From NCBI GenBank assembly GCA_963728475.1, contig CAVSKL010000001.1, positions 1,116,001-1,180,000 of the forward strand: a stretch of 64,000 nt of DNA. Direction: 5' to 3'. Below, in pieces: positions 17,715-28,516 of the stretch. The DNA is from CAVSKL01 sp963728475 [NCBI: Candidatus Eiseniibacteriota bacterium]. Its GTDB lineage: Bacteria > Eisenbacteria > RBG-16-71-46 > JABDJR01. Each line of letters starts with the position of its first letter. Position 1 is the stretch's first letter. The position numbers were made by a program, and so were the translations under genes. Under the pieces are notes generated by a model. That model saw only the letters and a list, made by a program, of their open reading frames with translations, ran no database searches and was not told the DNA's origin.

Positions 17715-18908
17715 ATGCTGCGGCTGCTGGTTATGAGCGTGGTGGGGTTGGTGTTCGGGGGGATCTTGGGGCTGGGGGGGGCGGTCGCGTCCGCCTCCGA
17801 GGCCCCGGCGGGGGACGCGGCGGCGGGGGCCTCCTTCGCCGCCCCCTATCAAAAACCCTTCCTGGGCCACGGAACCGCCGCGCTCGGGGGCTACTTCGAC
17901 TTCCAGTTCCGGGCCGGCCGGGAGGGGAGCGGATTCGACCTGGCCCGGTTCGTTCCCTTCATCTTCGCCCAGGTAAGCGACCGGGTGCACCTGGCGAGCG
18001 AGATCGAGTTCGAGCACGGCGGGTTCGTGACCGGAGAGGATGAGCCCACCGACGGCGAGATCTCGGTCGAGTTCGCCACCGTCGACTTCCGCGTGAACGA
18101 CGCGCTCAATTTCCGGGCGGGGATCATCCTGTTGCCGCTGGGGCGGCTGAATGAGTTCCATGACGCGCCCATGCTCGCTCTCACCGACCGGCCCCTGGTG
18201 GACCAGCTCGTCATCCACACCACGCTGAGCGAGAACGGGTTGGGAGCGTTCGGAAGCTGGACGACCTCCGGGGGGGCGGTCCTGGACTACGAGGCGTACG
18301 CCGTGAACGGCCTCAACGAGGACGCGGTCGAGGACGGCGTGCTGAACCTGGGCGAGGCGGAGGGGATCGCGACCGGCGACAACAACAACGACCGGTCGTT
18401 CGCGGGGCGCGTGGGGGTGAGCCCGTGGCTGGGCACCGAAGCGGGGGTGAGCCTCCACTCCGGAGCCTACAGCGACGACGGCTCCAGGAGCCTGACCATC
18501 GGCGCCCTGGATTTCCACGCCGCCCGCGGCCGGTTCGAGTTCCTGGGCGAGGGCGCGCTGGCCCGGGCGAGCCGGCAACCCCTGGCCGGGGGCCCGGAGC
18601 CGGTGGTCGAGGTCACCCCCCGCTCCGGTGGGTTCTACGCCGAGGCCCGGGTGCACGTGCTCCAGGGCGTGGTCCGCGCGCTTCCCGCGAGCGGGTTCAC
18701 CGGAACGGTGCGCGCCGGCTACGTGGACCGGGACCGGAACACCGCGGGGGCGGACCTCGAGCGGCTGACGGTGGGGGTGAGCTTCCGGCCCACGGAGGAA
18801 ACCGTGATCAAGAACGACGTCCTGTTCGACCGTGCGCGCGAGGCGGGCGCGCCGGCGTGGGGCGCCACCCAGGCGGGGTACCGGTTCAGTGTGGCGACCT
18901 ACTTCTAG
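17715..18908 (+). CDS. Outer-membrane porin-like beta-barrel, probably iron-regulated
   Basis: 397 residues. ATG 17715 (with AGGGGGGAA upstream) starts a signal peptide ending near AVASA. The rest alternates short amphipathic strands with an aromatic C-terminal strand GYRFSVATYF, the hallmark of BAM-inserted barrels. It resembles porins of the phosphate-selective porin O/P or OprO type in segments such as FRAGIILLPLGRLNEFHD. It follows a Fur-type operator and precedes an FMN-binding protein, so it may admit an iron chelate or flavin substrate. Specificity is inference. Confidence 0.8.
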   Translation: MLRLLVMSVVGLVFGGILGLGGAVASASEAPAGDAAAGASFAAPYQKPFLGHGTAALGGYFDFQFRAGREGSGFDLARFVPFIFAQVSDRVHLASEIEFEHGGFVTGEDEPTDGEISVEFATVDFRVNDALNFRAGIILLPLGRLNEFHDAPMLALTDRPLVDQLVIHTTLSENGLGAFGSWTTSGGAVLDYEAYAVNGLNEDAVEDGVLNLGEAEGIATGDNNNDRSFAGRVGVSPWLGTEAGVSLHSGAYSDDGSRSLTIGALDFHAARGRFEFLGEGALARASRQPLAGGPEPVVEVTPRSGGFYAEARVHVLQGVVRALPASGFTGTVRAGYVDRDRNTAGADLERLTVGVSFRPTEETVIKNDVLFDRAREAGAPAWGATQAGYRFSVATYF

Positions 18909-18912
18909 CCGG

Positions 18913-19515
18913 TTGGGGGCGGCGAGGTCGTTGCCGGCCGCGCTGGTCCTGGCCCTCCTCGTCCTGGCCGGCCCCGGCCGGGCGTCGCCAGCGCCGCCCG
19001 GGACCGGCGACGCCGCGATCGGCCCCGAGCAGGTCTACCTCACCCCCGGCCGGGCGATCGAGGAGATCTTCGACGGAGCGGTGCGCGCCGACACCGTGAC
19101 CGCGCGGATCACCCCGGAGGAGCGCGACGCCCTCCGCGGTGAGCTGGGCTTCGCGCCGCCCTCGGACAGCGTCACCGTTTTCGTGCCGAGGAACGACCGG
19201 GGAGAGCCGCTTGGTTTCGCGGTGGTCGCCGAGGAGGTCGGCAAGTACCGCCCCATCACCTTCATGGTGGGCACCGACACCACCCTCGAGGTCCGGGACG
19301 TGGAGGTTCTGGTCTACCGGGAAAGCCGCGGGGGCGAGATCCGCCACACCCGGTTCCTGCGGCAGTACCGGGGGAAGACGCCGGACTCCTCGATCCGGAC
19401 CGGGGTGGACATCGTGAACGTGGCCGGCGCCACCCTCTCGGTGAGCGCGCTCGACCGCGGGGTGAAGCGCGTCCTGGCCACGCTGGCCATCCTCAAGAAG
19501 CGAGGCGCACTGTGA
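18913..19515 (+). CDS. Extracytoplasmic FMN-binding domain protein (RnfG/NqrC-type)
   Basis: About 200 residues. Signal peptide followed by one FMN-binding domain; DIVNVAGATLSV contains the (S/T/G)GAT flavinylation motif, with T174 the predicted site of the phosphoester-linked FMN. The start is uncertain: TTG 18913 just after the porin stop is chosen, with GTG 18889 the alternative. ApbE, which attaches FMN to such threonines, is encoded two genes downstream. It should work as a periplasmic electron carrier. Confidence 0.85.
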   Translation: MGAARSLPAALVLALLVLAGPGRASPAPPGTGDAAIGPEQVYLTPGRAIEEIFDGAVRADTVTARITPEERDALRGELGFAPPSDSVTVFVPRNDRGEPLGFAVVAEEVGKYRPITFMVGTDTTLEVRDVEVLVYRESRGGEIRHTRFLRQYRGKTPDSSIRTGVDIVNVAGATLSVSALDRGVKRVLATLAILKKRGAL

Positions 19516-20051
19516 CCCAGTACTACGCCTACCGGCGGTTCCGGCTCGATCGTGCTCCCAAGAACACGCGCATCCTCATCACCTGCTTCTACGTCATGGT
19601 CGCCCTGGGGGTGGGGGTGGGGATCGTGAACTACAAGGTGCGCACCCATCTCACCCCCGAAGGCACCGCCACCTGGTACCGCGGAAACGAAGACGCGCCG
19701 GGCCAGGTCACCGAGATGCGCTTCGCCAAGTCGGTGCGGGAGATGCTGGACGTCACCCACCCGCATCTCTTCGAGGAGACGATCTTCATCTTCGTGCTCT
19801 GCCACCTCTTCGGGCTCACCAAGGTGCGCGAACGGCGCAAGCGCGGCGTCTATCTGCTCAGCTTCAGCGCCGTTCTGGCCGAGGTCGGGATGCCGTGGCT
19901 GGTGCGGTTCGTCTCGCCCGCCCTGGCCCCGGTCCAGATCGCGGCGACCTCGCTGCTGGCCCTGATGTTCACGGTGCTGATGGTGGTCCCGCTCTACGAG
20001 ATGTGGTGGGGATTCGAGAAGGAGGAGCAATATGACTGGGCACGGCAGTGA
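19512..20051 (+). CDS. Four-TM inner-membrane protein of the flavin module
   Basis: 179 residues from GTG 19512 (GTGA overlap with the FMN-binding gene). Hydrophobic helices near 20-40, 85-105, 115-135 and 140-165. Histidines sit at membrane borders in DVTHPHLF and VLCHLFGL and could bind haem, which would make it the electron donor to the FMN protein, but this is speculative. No family recognised. The 3-prime end overlaps apbE by 20 bp. Confidence 0.75.
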   Translation: MTQYYAYRRFRLDRAPKNTRILITCFYVMVALGVGVGIVNYKVRTHLTPEGTATWYRGNEDAPGQVTEMRFAKSVREMLDVTHPHLFEETIFIFVLCHLFGLTKVRERRKRGVYLLSFSAVLAEVGMPWLVRFVSPALAPVQIAATSLLALMFTVLMVVPLYEMWWGFEKEEQYDWARQ

Positions 20052-21195
20052 GGGCGGAGGGCGGCCCTCGGGAGGCTCCCGTCCTGCCGCCGGAGCCGCG
20101 GGCGCGATCGAGCGCCGCCGGTTCCTGGTCCGCGCGGTGCGGGCGGGAGTGCTGGCGGTGCTGATCCCCGATCTCCCGAGGTGGGCGCGGGCCCTGGGCG
20201 CGCTCCCGGCCCCGAGGCCGCCGGTCGCGCTCCCCGGCGCCCCGCCGCCGTCCGGCGCCCCGGGCGCCCGGGCCGAGACCGCCCGGGCGTGGCGCGCCAT
20301 GGGGACGCTGATCGAGGTACGGGTGCCCGACCTCCCTCCCGGGGAAGCGGTGGAAGCCGTCCGCGCCGTCCGCCGCCGGGTGGAGGCCCTGGAAGCGGCG
20401 ATGACCCTCTACCGGCCCGGGAGCCCGCTCGTCGCGTTCAACCGGGGGCGGGTGGAAGGGTGGCGGGACGTGCCGGTGGAGCTGGTGGACGGTGTGGCCG
20501 CGGCCCTCGCCGGCGCGCGGGCTTCGAGCGGAGCCTTCGACCCCACCGTAGCCCCCCTGATGCGGGCGTGGGGTCTGACCCGGCTCCAGGGCGGCCACGT
20601 CCCCGGCCGGGCCGTGCTCGCGGCCTGGCGCCGGCATCCCGGGCCCGAGGCGGTCGAGATCGACCGGGCCAACCGCCGGCTCCGCCGGCTGGACCCGCGG
20701 GTGGAGATCGATCTGGGGGGGGTGGGGAAGGGGATCGCGGTGGACGAGGCGCTGGCGGTCCTCCACCGGGCCGGGAGCCGGAGCGCGCTGGTGAACCTGG
20801 GGGGCAGCATCGGCGTCCTCGGTCCGCCGCCGGGGCGCCCGCAGGGATGGCCGGTCGGGATCGCCCACCCGCGCGAGCCCGGGGAACTGTGGTGCACGCT
20901 CGATCTCGGGAGCGGCCATCTGGCCACCTCCGGGGACTACGAACGCTGGGTCCGCACCCCCGCCGGCCGCAAGCATCACCTGCTGGATCCGGCCACCGGC
21001 GAGCCCACCCGGGGCGTGGCTTCGGTCACGGTGTGGCGGGCGGACGGGACCGCCGCCGACCTGGCATCGACCTCGACCATGGTGCGGCTGGCCCGAGGCC
21101 GCGACCCCCGGCGGGATCCGGGGGTCCTGGCGATCCTCGACCGCCCCGGCGGGCTCTGCGCGGTGCGGTCCGGAGGCTTTCCCGGGAGGGCCTGA
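20032..21195 (+). CDS. apbE: FAD:protein FMN transferase (ApbE)
   Basis: 387 residues. The Tat-like leader ERRRFLVRAVRAGVLAVL suggests export of a folded protein. The ApbE domain starts near AWRAMGTLIEVRV and includes SSGAFDPTVAPLM, VEIDLGGVGKGIAVDEA, ALVNLGGSIGVLG and the C-terminal ADLASTSTMV region where Mg and FAD bind. It transfers FMN from FAD to Thr in FMN-binding domains such as the protein two genes upstream. Residues 50-85 form a Pro/Ala-rich linker. Last gene of the operon. Confidence 0.92.
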   Translation: MTGHGSEGGGRPSGGSRPAAGAAGAIERRRFLVRAVRAGVLAVLIPDLPRWARALGALPAPRPPVALPGAPPPSGAPGARAETARAWRAMGTLIEVRVPDLPPGEAVEAVRAVRRRVEALEAAMTLYRPGSPLVAFNRGRVEGWRDVPVELVDGVAAALAGARASSGAFDPTVAPLMRAWGLTRLQGGHVPGRAVLAAWRRHPGPEAVEIDRANRRLRRLDPRVEIDLGGVGKGIAVDEALAVLHRAGSRSALVNLGGSIGVLGPPPGRPQGWPVGIAHPREPGELWCTLDLGSGHLATSGDYERWVRTPAGRKHHLLDPATGEPTRGVASVTVWRADGTAADLASTSTMVRLARGRDPRRDPGVLAILDRPGGLCAVRSGGFPGRA

Positions 21196-21526
21196 CCGCC
21201 CGTCCTCCCGCCCCGCCCGGGGAACAAGAAACCCGCCGCGCCGGCGGGAGGAGTAGATGCCGGCGCGGCGGGGCGCCCAACCCTTGGGCCGCGAAACCGT
21301 GGTCCACCGCCGGGGCCTCGGGGGGTTGGAACGACGCCCGGGGGGCCCGCGGCGGTGCGACCCGCACGCCTCCCTAATGCAGGCGCCGTGCCACCGGTCC
21401 CGGGACGGGGCCGCAACGACTTACGGGGTGGGGGGAGGGCTCCAGTGTGGCGCGGCAGGCACGGGTGTGTCGCGCGCGGATCGGCCGGCGGGGCCTCCGG
21501 CGGGGGAGGGAGGGGGCGTGCGCGGG
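21196..21526. other. Intergenic region between convergent apbE and galE
   Basis: 331 bp, no gene seen. A perfect hairpin CCCGCCG-CGC-CGGCGGG at 21232-21248 follows apbE without a T-tract and could end transcription from that side. The rest is unremarkable GC-rich sequence. Confidence 0.5.
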
Positions 21527-22576
21527 TTAACGCGAGGGCTTGGGCTCGGCCCGCTGCGGTTGCGGCTGGCCGAACGCGTCGCCGGCGAGCACGTCGGGAT
21601 AGCCGCCGGGGTGGCGGCGGATGAAGTCGTAGGTGTTGACGATGATCTCGTCCAGGTCGCGCCGGGGCGACCAGCCCAGCACCTGGCGGGCGCGGGCGTT
21701 GGACGCCACCAGCACCGCGGGATCGCCGGCCCGGCGGGGCGCGGTGTGATGCGGCACCGGGAGCCCGGTCAGCCGCTCCACCGCCTCGAGGATCTCCAGC
21801 ACCGAGGTCCCGGTCTCGGTCCCCAGGTTGAGCGACACGCTCTCGCCCTCGTTCTCCAGGTACTGGAGCCCGCGCAGGTGGGCGTCGACCAGGTCCTTCA
21901 CGTGGATGTAGTCGCGGATGCAGGAGCCGTCGCGGGTGGGGTAGTCGGTGCCGTAGACCGCGAGATCGCTCCCCTCCTGGATCGCCGCCTTCACCGCCAG
22001 CGGGATGAGGTGGGTCTCGGGCCGGTGATCCTCGCCCAGGCCGGCCTCGGGATCGGCCCCGGCGGCGTTGAAGTAGCGGAAGGCCACGTAGCGGATGCCG
22101 TAGGCGCGGGCGGCGTCGGCCAGCATCTGCTCGCCCACGAGCTTGGACCAGCCGTAGGGGTTGATCGGGGCCAGGGGATGGCTCTCGGTGATCGGAACCT
22201 CGCGCGGCTCGCCGTAGAGGGCGGCGGTGGAGGAGAAGATGAAGCGCGGCACCCCCACGTCGAGCGCCGCCTCGATCAGGGTCGCGGTCCCGGTCACGTT
22301 GTTGTGGTAGTACTTGACCGGATTCTCCACCGACTCCTTCACCGAACAGAACGCCGCGAAGTGGACGATGGCCGAGGGCCGGTGGCGGCGCAGCGCGGCC
22401 CGGATGGCCCCCTTGTCGGTGATGTCCTCCTCGATGAGTTCGGCGTCGCGGAGCGCGGCACGGTGCCCCTCGGCGAGGTTGTCGAGGATGACGGTTCTGT
22501 AGCCCGCCCGGCGAAGGGCCTGTACCATGTGGCTACCGATGTAGCCGGCCCCACCGGTGACGAGGACGGAGTTCAT
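21527..22576 (-). CDS. galE: UDP-glucose 4-epimerase
   Basis: 349 residues, extended SDR fold. Rossmann motif TGGAGYIGS at residues 7-15, the catalytic S116/T117 in FIFSSTAALYG and Y141/K145 in NPYGWSK. It interconverts UDP-glucose and UDP-galactose in the cytoplasm, feeding surface polysaccharide or galactose metabolism. Typical length is about 330-340; a short C-terminal tail (QPQPQRAEPKPSR) is extra. It is monocistronic and divergent from the Cys-cluster gene. Confidence 0.93.
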   Translation of the reverse strand: MNSVLVTGGAGYIGSHMVQALRRAGYRTVILDNLAEGHRAALRDAELIEEDITDKGAIRAALRRHRPSAIVHFAAFCSVKESVENPVKYYHNNVTGTATLIEAALDVGVPRFIFSSTAALYGEPREVPITESHPLAPINPYGWSKLVGEQMLADAARAYGIRYVAFRYFNAAGADPEAGLGEDHRPETHLIPLAVKAAIQEGSDLAVYGTDYPTRDGSCIRDYIHVKDLVDAHLRGLQYLENEGESVSLNLGTETGTSVLEILEAVERLTGLPVPHHTAPRRAGDPAVLVASNARARQVLGWSPRRDLDEIIVNTYDFIRRHPGGYPDVLAGDAFGQPQPQRAEPKPSR

Positions 22577-22691
22577 GGTGGCGTCCTTGGTGCGGAGAGC
22601 GATCCCGATCGTCCAGCCGGAGCGCAGCCCGGGAAGACGCCCTCAATCTTAGCCGGTTTTCGTCCGTTTTTCCCGTTCTCTTGAGGATCCC

Positions 22692-23132
22692 ATGCAACCG
22701 TTTTACGTCAAGGCGAACGGACTCCGATTTGAATGTACGAAGTGCGGCAACTGCTGCACCCGCCCGGGTCCGGTTTATTTCCCGGAGCCGGAGCTGGCCC
22801 GCACGGCCGGATTCCTGGGGCTCACCCCGGCCGAATTCCGCCGCCGGTACCGGGTCCGCGACCGGGACGGGGTGCCCACCGTGGACCCGGGGAGCGAGGC
22901 GCCGTGCCCGTTCCACGACTCCGGCCGGGGCTGCACCGTCTACGAGGCCCGGCCCACCCAGTGCCGGACCTGGCCCTTCTGGCCGGAGACGGTGCATCGC
23001 CGCCGCTCCTGGGAGCGGGCGGCCCGGGATTGCGAGGGGATCGAGCAGGGTCCGCTCCACGGCGTGGCCGAGATCGAGCAGGCGCTGGTGGAGTGCGAGG
23101 ACGCGGGGCTGCCGGAGGGCGATCCGTGGTGA
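22692..23132 (+). CDS. YkgJ family Cys-cluster protein
   Basis: 146 residues. The eight-Cys pattern includes ECTKCGNCCTRPG near the N-terminus and CPFHDSGRGCTVYEARPTQCR, typical of the YkgJ/CxxCxxCC zinc- or iron-cluster family. Function unknown across the family. A GAGG sequence precedes ATG 22692. The stop overlaps the priA start by 4 bp. Confidence 0.85.
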   Translation: MQPFYVKANGLRFECTKCGNCCTRPGPVYFPEPELARTAGFLGLTPAEFRRRYRVRDRDGVPTVDPGSEAPCPFHDSGRGCTVYEARPTQCRTWPFWPETVHRRRSWERAARDCEGIEQGPLHGVAEIEQALVECEDAGLPEGDPW

Positions 23133-25138
23133 CCTCGGCCGCCCTGCGCTATGCCGAGGTCGCGGTGCCGGTCCCCCTCCGGCGCACCTTCACCTATCGG
23201 ATCCCCGAGGATCTCCGGGACGCGGTCCGCGAGGGATCGCTGGTCCGGGTCCCGTTCGGGCGGCGGTCGATGAGCGGCTTCGTGGTGGCGCTGGCGGGAT
23301 CGTCGCCGGTGGCCTCGGTCAAGGACATCGCGGGGGTGGAGGATCCCGAGCTGTCGCTCCTGCCCGAGGTGCTCGAACTCTGCCGGTGGGTGGCCGACTA
23401 CTACCTGGCGCCGGTGGGGGAAGTGCTGCGCTCGGCGCTGCCGGCGGGGCTCGGGAAGAAGAGCCCGGGCGAGGTGCCCCACGCCGAGGGCACGGTGCCC
23501 ACCATCCGCCTGGACGCGGAGCAGCAGACCGCGCTCGATGCGATCACCGAGTCGCTCCGTGCACGGCGGTACGAGACGTTCCTGCTTCACGGGGTGACCG
23601 GGAGCGGCAAGACCGAGGTGTATCTCCGCGCGGCGGCGGAAGCGGTCCGCACGGGGGGGAAGGTGCTGATCCTCATCCCCGAGATCGCGCTCTCGCCGCA
23701 GATGGTGCGGCGGGTGGAGGCGCGGTTCGGGAACCGGGTGGCGCTCTGGCACAGCGCGCTCACCCCGGTCCGCCGGCGCGAGGTGTGGGCGCGGACCCGC
23801 CGCGGGGAGATCGACGTCCTGGTGGGGGCGCGGTCGGCGGTGTTCGCCCCGGTTCCGGACCTCCGGCTGGTGGTGGTGGACGAGGAGCACGAGGGCGCCT
23901 ACAAGCAGGCCGAGAACCCCCGCTACCACGCCCGCGACGTGGCGCTGGTGCGCGCCCGCGCCGCCGGGGCCACCGTGGTGCTCGGCTCCGCCACCCCGAG
24001 CCTGGAGTCCTATACCAACGCGAAAAAGCGCAAGTACCGGCTTTTGACCCTGCCCCACCGGGTGGAGGGGCGCCCGCAGGCCCCGGTGGAGCTGACCCCG
24101 CTCCCTTCCCGCGAACCGGGCGCGCCCCGGCCGGTGTCGCCGATCTTCGGCGATCCGTTGCGGGAGGCCATCGCCGCGACTCTTTCCCGCGGCGAGCAGT
24201 GCATCCTGTTCCTCAACCGGCGCGGCCACTCCACCGTGGTCCAGTGCGAGGCGTGCCGGGAGATCCTCACCTGCCGCCAGTGCGACATCGTGCTCACCTG
24301 GCACGCCGACACCGACCGGGTGGTCTGCCACTACTGCGGCGAGCGGCGGCCGACCCCCACCGCGTGCCCCTCCTGCGGCGGGCCGGTCACGATCTTCAAG
24401 GGGGTCGGCACCCAGCGGGTGGAGCGGGAGATCGCGCGGCTCTATGCCGGGGTGAGGCTCCTGCGCCTCGACACCGACTCCACCCGCAAACGGGGCGCGC
24501 TCGAGGACGCGCTCGAGACCTTTCGCCGCGGCGACGCCGACATGCTGCTCGGCACCCAGATGGTGGCCAAGGGGCTCGACTTCCCCAACGTGACCCTGGT
24601 GGGGGTGGTGAACGCGGACCTGCAGCTGGCGCTGCCGGACTTCCGGAGCGCGGAACGCACGTTCCAGTTGCTCACTCAGGTGGCGGGGCGCTCGGGGCGG
24701 GGGGTGCGGCCGGGGCGGGTGCTTTTCCAGACCGCCAAGCCTGAGCACTACGCGCTCACCGCCGCCGCCCGGCAGGACTACGAGGCGTTCTACGAGGTGG
24801 AGTCTCGCGAGCGTCGCGATCCGCCCTACCCCCCGTTCCGCCGCCTGGTGAACCTGCTGTTCGACGGGCGCGACCTGGAAAAGGTCACTGCCGAGGCCGA
24901 GGCCACCGCCGGCCGCCTGGAACGCCTGGCCCGCCGGGAGAAGCTGCAGCTCGAGTTCATGGGGCCGGCGCCGCAGCCCTTCTCGCGGCTCAAGGGGAAG
25001 CACCGCTGGCATCTCACCCTGCGGGGAGCGGACCATCGCGCGCTCCGGGGGCTGGCCGAACAGGCGCTCGCGCGCCACGAGGCCTCGCCGGGCGCGGTGC
25101 GGTTGTCGGTGGACGTGGATCCGGTTTCGCTGCTCTAG
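23129..25138 (+). CDS. priA: Primosomal replication restart helicase PriA
   Basis: About 669 residues, close to the family norm. The 3-prime-DNA-binding N-terminal domain (VAVPVPLRRTFTYRIP) is followed by Walker A GVTGSGKTEVYL, Walker B VVDEEHEGAYKQ, helicase motifs LGSATPSLES and QVAGRSGRG, and the zinc module of four Cys pairs (CEACREILTCRQC, CHYCGE, CPSCGG). Two adjacent GTG codons can start it: 23126 with GGAGGG seven bases upstream, or 23129 with a GTGA overlap. It restarts stalled replication forks. Confidence 0.95.
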   Translation: MTSAALRYAEVAVPVPLRRTFTYRIPEDLRDAVREGSLVRVPFGRRSMSGFVVALAGSSPVASVKDIAGVEDPELSLLPEVLELCRWVADYYLAPVGEVLRSALPAGLGKKSPGEVPHAEGTVPTIRLDAEQQTALDAITESLRARRYETFLLHGVTGSGKTEVYLRAAAEAVRTGGKVLILIPEIALSPQMVRRVEARFGNRVALWHSALTPVRRREVWARTRRGEIDVLVGARSAVFAPVPDLRLVVVDEEHEGAYKQAENPRYHARDVALVRARAAGATVVLGSATPSLESYTNAKKRKYRLLTLPHRVEGRPQAPVELTPLPSREPGAPRPVSPIFGDPLREAIAATLSRGEQCILFLNRRGHSTVVQCEACREILTCRQCDIVLTWHADTDRVVCHYCGERRPTPTACPSCGGPVTIFKGVGTQRVEREIARLYAGVRLLRLDTDSTRKRGALEDALETFRRGDADMLLGTQMVAKGLDFPNVTLVGVVNADLQLALPDFRSAERTFQLLTQVAGRSGRGVRPGRVLFQTAKPEHYALTAAARQDYEAFYEVESRERRDPPYPPFRRLVNLLFDGRDLEKVTAEAEATAGRLERLARREKLQLEFMGPAPQPFSRLKGKHRWHLTLRGADHRALRGLAEQALARHEASPGAVRLSVDVDPVSLL

Positions 25139-25502
25139 CCGGCCCCCCGTCGAGAACCTGGATCCGCTCGCAGGAGCCGGCCGGCGCGACCGGGACCGGT
25201 TCTTCGGCGGGCGGCCGGACGCTTCCCCGGTGGGCCTCCTCCCCCGCTCTCCCCCGCGGGCACGGGATTTGCTCAACCCATACCGTGAAATCCTTCCCCC
25301 AGGGTCCTTTTCGGGCCGGTCCGGCCACCTGCCGCCGGGGTGCGCGGCTAACTTGAAGGGTTCCCGCGGCCCCCCAGGATGATGGCGGGCCCGGGCCGGC
25401 CCGGTTCTCTCCGGCGCGGATCGCACGACCCCCGTTGCAGATCGGGGGGCTTTCCCGCCTCCCCGCCTTGACACCCCCCCTTCGAAACCGAAGAATCCGC
25501 AC
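25139..25502. other. Intergenic region between priA and the TPR lipoprotein gene
   Basis: 364 bp. No gene or clear RNA seen. GGGGGGCTTTCCCGCC and nearby GC-rich blocks precede the next gene. No convincing terminator with a T-tract for priA. Confidence 0.4.
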
Positions 25503-26786
25503 ATGCTCGACATCGTCCCCACCCGTCCGGAACCCGGATCCCGGATCCGGCCCCGCCGGCCGCACCCCGCGCCCCCCCGGCGCCCCCCCTTCACCGCGGG
25601 CGCCGCCGCCCTGTGGTTGGCCGGCGCGCTGGCGCTCTGGCTCGCCGGCACCGGATCCGGCTGCGCGACCCGTGGCGGCGCCGGTCCCGAGGTGGACGTG
25701 GCCCGGGCTCGGCCCGATTCCGCCGCGGTCGAGGCCCGCCGGGCTCTGGCCCGGAACCCCAACGACGGCTCCGCGCACCTGGAGCTGGCGGTGGCGTTGG
25801 CCGAGGAGGGGAAAGCGGACGAGGCGGTGGTGCACTTCGAGAAGGCGGGCGCGTTGAAGCCCGGGCTCGCCGGCCGGGCCCTCGAGGAACGCAAGCACTA
25901 CGCCCAGGCCTACGAGGAGGACGCGCGCGCCGCGCTCGACCGCGACGACGAGAGCGCGGCCGGCACCTGGCTCGCAGCGGCTCTGGCCATGGTCCCCGGG
26001 GATCCCGGAGCCGCCTTCCTCCAGGCCCAGCTGGCCGAAAAGAGCGGGCGCACCGACGAGGCGATTCCGGCCTACCGGAGGGCCTACCAGGCCGACCGCG
26101 GCAACGAGGAAAAGCGCGAGGCCTTGGTGAACGCGCTCAAGAAGCGCGCCCAGGCCCGCTACGAGGCCGGACGCTACGACGAGGCGTGGGCCGACCTCTC
26201 CGAGGCCGCCTCGGTGGACCGGAGCGCCGAGACCGAGTACCTGATGGGGACGGTGGCCTACGCCTGGGCCCAGAACACCACCGGGTCCGATCGCGAGCAG
26301 CATCTGGATCAGGCGGCCGCCGCGTTCGAGGAGGTCCTCCGCCGGAACTCGCAGGACGAGGACGCGCGCTTCAACCTCGGCACGGTGTACCTGGCCGCCC
26401 AGCGCTACGCCGACGCGGCCCGGGTCTACCGCGACCTGCTTTCCGACAACCCCACCGACGGGGATCTCTACCTGGCCCTGGCCCGGGTCCACGGGTTCAT
26501 GAGCCTCCCCGACACCGCCCAGACCGAGGAGGCGGTGGGCCGGGCGCTGCGCGCCGGGCAGCCGGTGAAGGATCCCATGGACTGGGCCCGCCGCTCCGCC
26601 GACCGCTTTCCCGACACCGATCTCGCCTCGGTCTACTACGTCGATCTCGCCCCCGATGCGGTTTATACCTATACCCTCCCCGGCGGGGGGCTGGTCGAGG
26701 TGTGGCTCTACTGGTCCAAGGGACTGGCCGAGGCGTTCCGGGACGGCGCCCGGCTGGGGACCGAGATCTCGATTCCGCGTCGCTGA
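25503..26786 (+). CDS. TPR-repeat lipoprotein
   Basis: 427 residues. A long basic N-terminal stretch precedes a hydrophobic segment and the lipobox-like GTGSGC, so the real start may be internal (no better Met or GTG with a ribosome-binding site was seen). At least six TPR-like helical pairs follow, for example DGSAHLELAVALAEEGKADEAVVHFEKAG kept here as positions about 80-110 and NLGTVYLAAQRYADAARVYR further on. Probably periplasmic or outer-membrane anchored and involved in protein assembly; exact partner unknown. Confidence 0.75.
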   Translation: MLDIVPTRPEPGSRIRPRRPHPAPPRRPPFTAGAAALWLAGALALWLAGTGSGCATRGGAGPEVDVARARPDSAAVEARRALARNPNDGSAHLELAVALAEEGKADEAVVHFEKAGALKPGLAGRALEERKHYAQAYEEDARAALDRDDESAAGTWLAAALAMVPGDPGAAFLQAQLAEKSGRTDEAIPAYRRAYQADRGNEEKREALVNALKKRAQARYEAGRYDEAWADLSEAASVDRSAETEYLMGTVAYAWAQNTTGSDREQHLDQAAAAFEEVLRRNSQDEDARFNLGTVYLAAQRYADAARVYRDLLSDNPTDGDLYLALARVHGFMSLPDTAQTEEAVGRALRAGQPVKDPMDWARRSADRFPDTDLASVYYVDLAPDAVYTYTLPGGGLVEVWLYWSKGLAEAFRDGARLGTEISIPRR

Positions 26787-27128
26787 GGAGAAATTTCCCT
26801 GGTATGCAGCGGCGCCCGCGGCCGCGCCCGCGGCGGGGCCGGCGGGGGGGCCTCGGGCGAGGCGGAAAGGCCGCCGGGGGCGGCCCGGGAACCCCTCCGG
26901 CGCCCCTCCCGGACGTTGACAACGGGTTTCCGGGCGTTCTAGACTCAACCTGTCCAGACGACCGCCTATCTCCGGCGACCCCTTCCAGCCCGTCTCCCGG
27001 CTCCGGAACCCTGTCTCGCACGTAGGGGCTCGAACTTCCAACCCGTTCCGTTTCCGACCGCCTCGCCGCCGATCCGGGCACCCCGCCCGCGAACCCGGTG
27101 GGCTCATCATCCCAAGGAGTGATGTCCC
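26787..27128 (+). other. Leader region of rho
   Basis: 342 bp without a gene. It contains the promoter at 26916-26945 and a 5-prime untranslated leader of roughly 175 nt before the rho GTG. Long rho leaders are used for autoregulation in other bacteria; no specific structure was resolved here. Confidence 0.5.
26916..26945 (+). promoter_or_regulatory. Sigma70-type promoter for rho
   Basis: TTGACA at 26916-26921, an 18-bp spacer, and TAGACT at 26940-26945. The -35 is a perfect consensus match. Confidence 0.6.
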
Positions 27129-28394
<1,266 letters not shown>

Positions 28395-28407
28395 TCCGGT
28401 CCCGGAG

Positions 28408-28462
28408 TTGAGTCGGGGGTCCGGATCTGGTACGCTATTTCGCCCTCTCCCCGGAGGGGGAG
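28408..28462 (+). promoter_or_regulatory. Promoter and leader hairpin before rpmE
   Basis: TTGAGT (28408-28413), 17-bp spacer, TACGCT (28431-28436). A perfect hairpin CTCCCC-GGAG-GGGGAG at 28447-28462 lies in the early leader, without a T-tract. Confidence 0.4.
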
Positions 28463-28516
28463 ACAACACCATTCAGCCCGGAAAGACCGGCTCCGGCCGG
28501 AGATCGAGGATTCGTC

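Noticed and set aside
28447-28462. Terminator between rho and rpmE
   Set aside because: The hairpin lies after the rpmE promoter and lacks a T-tract, so it is more likely part of the rpmE leader.
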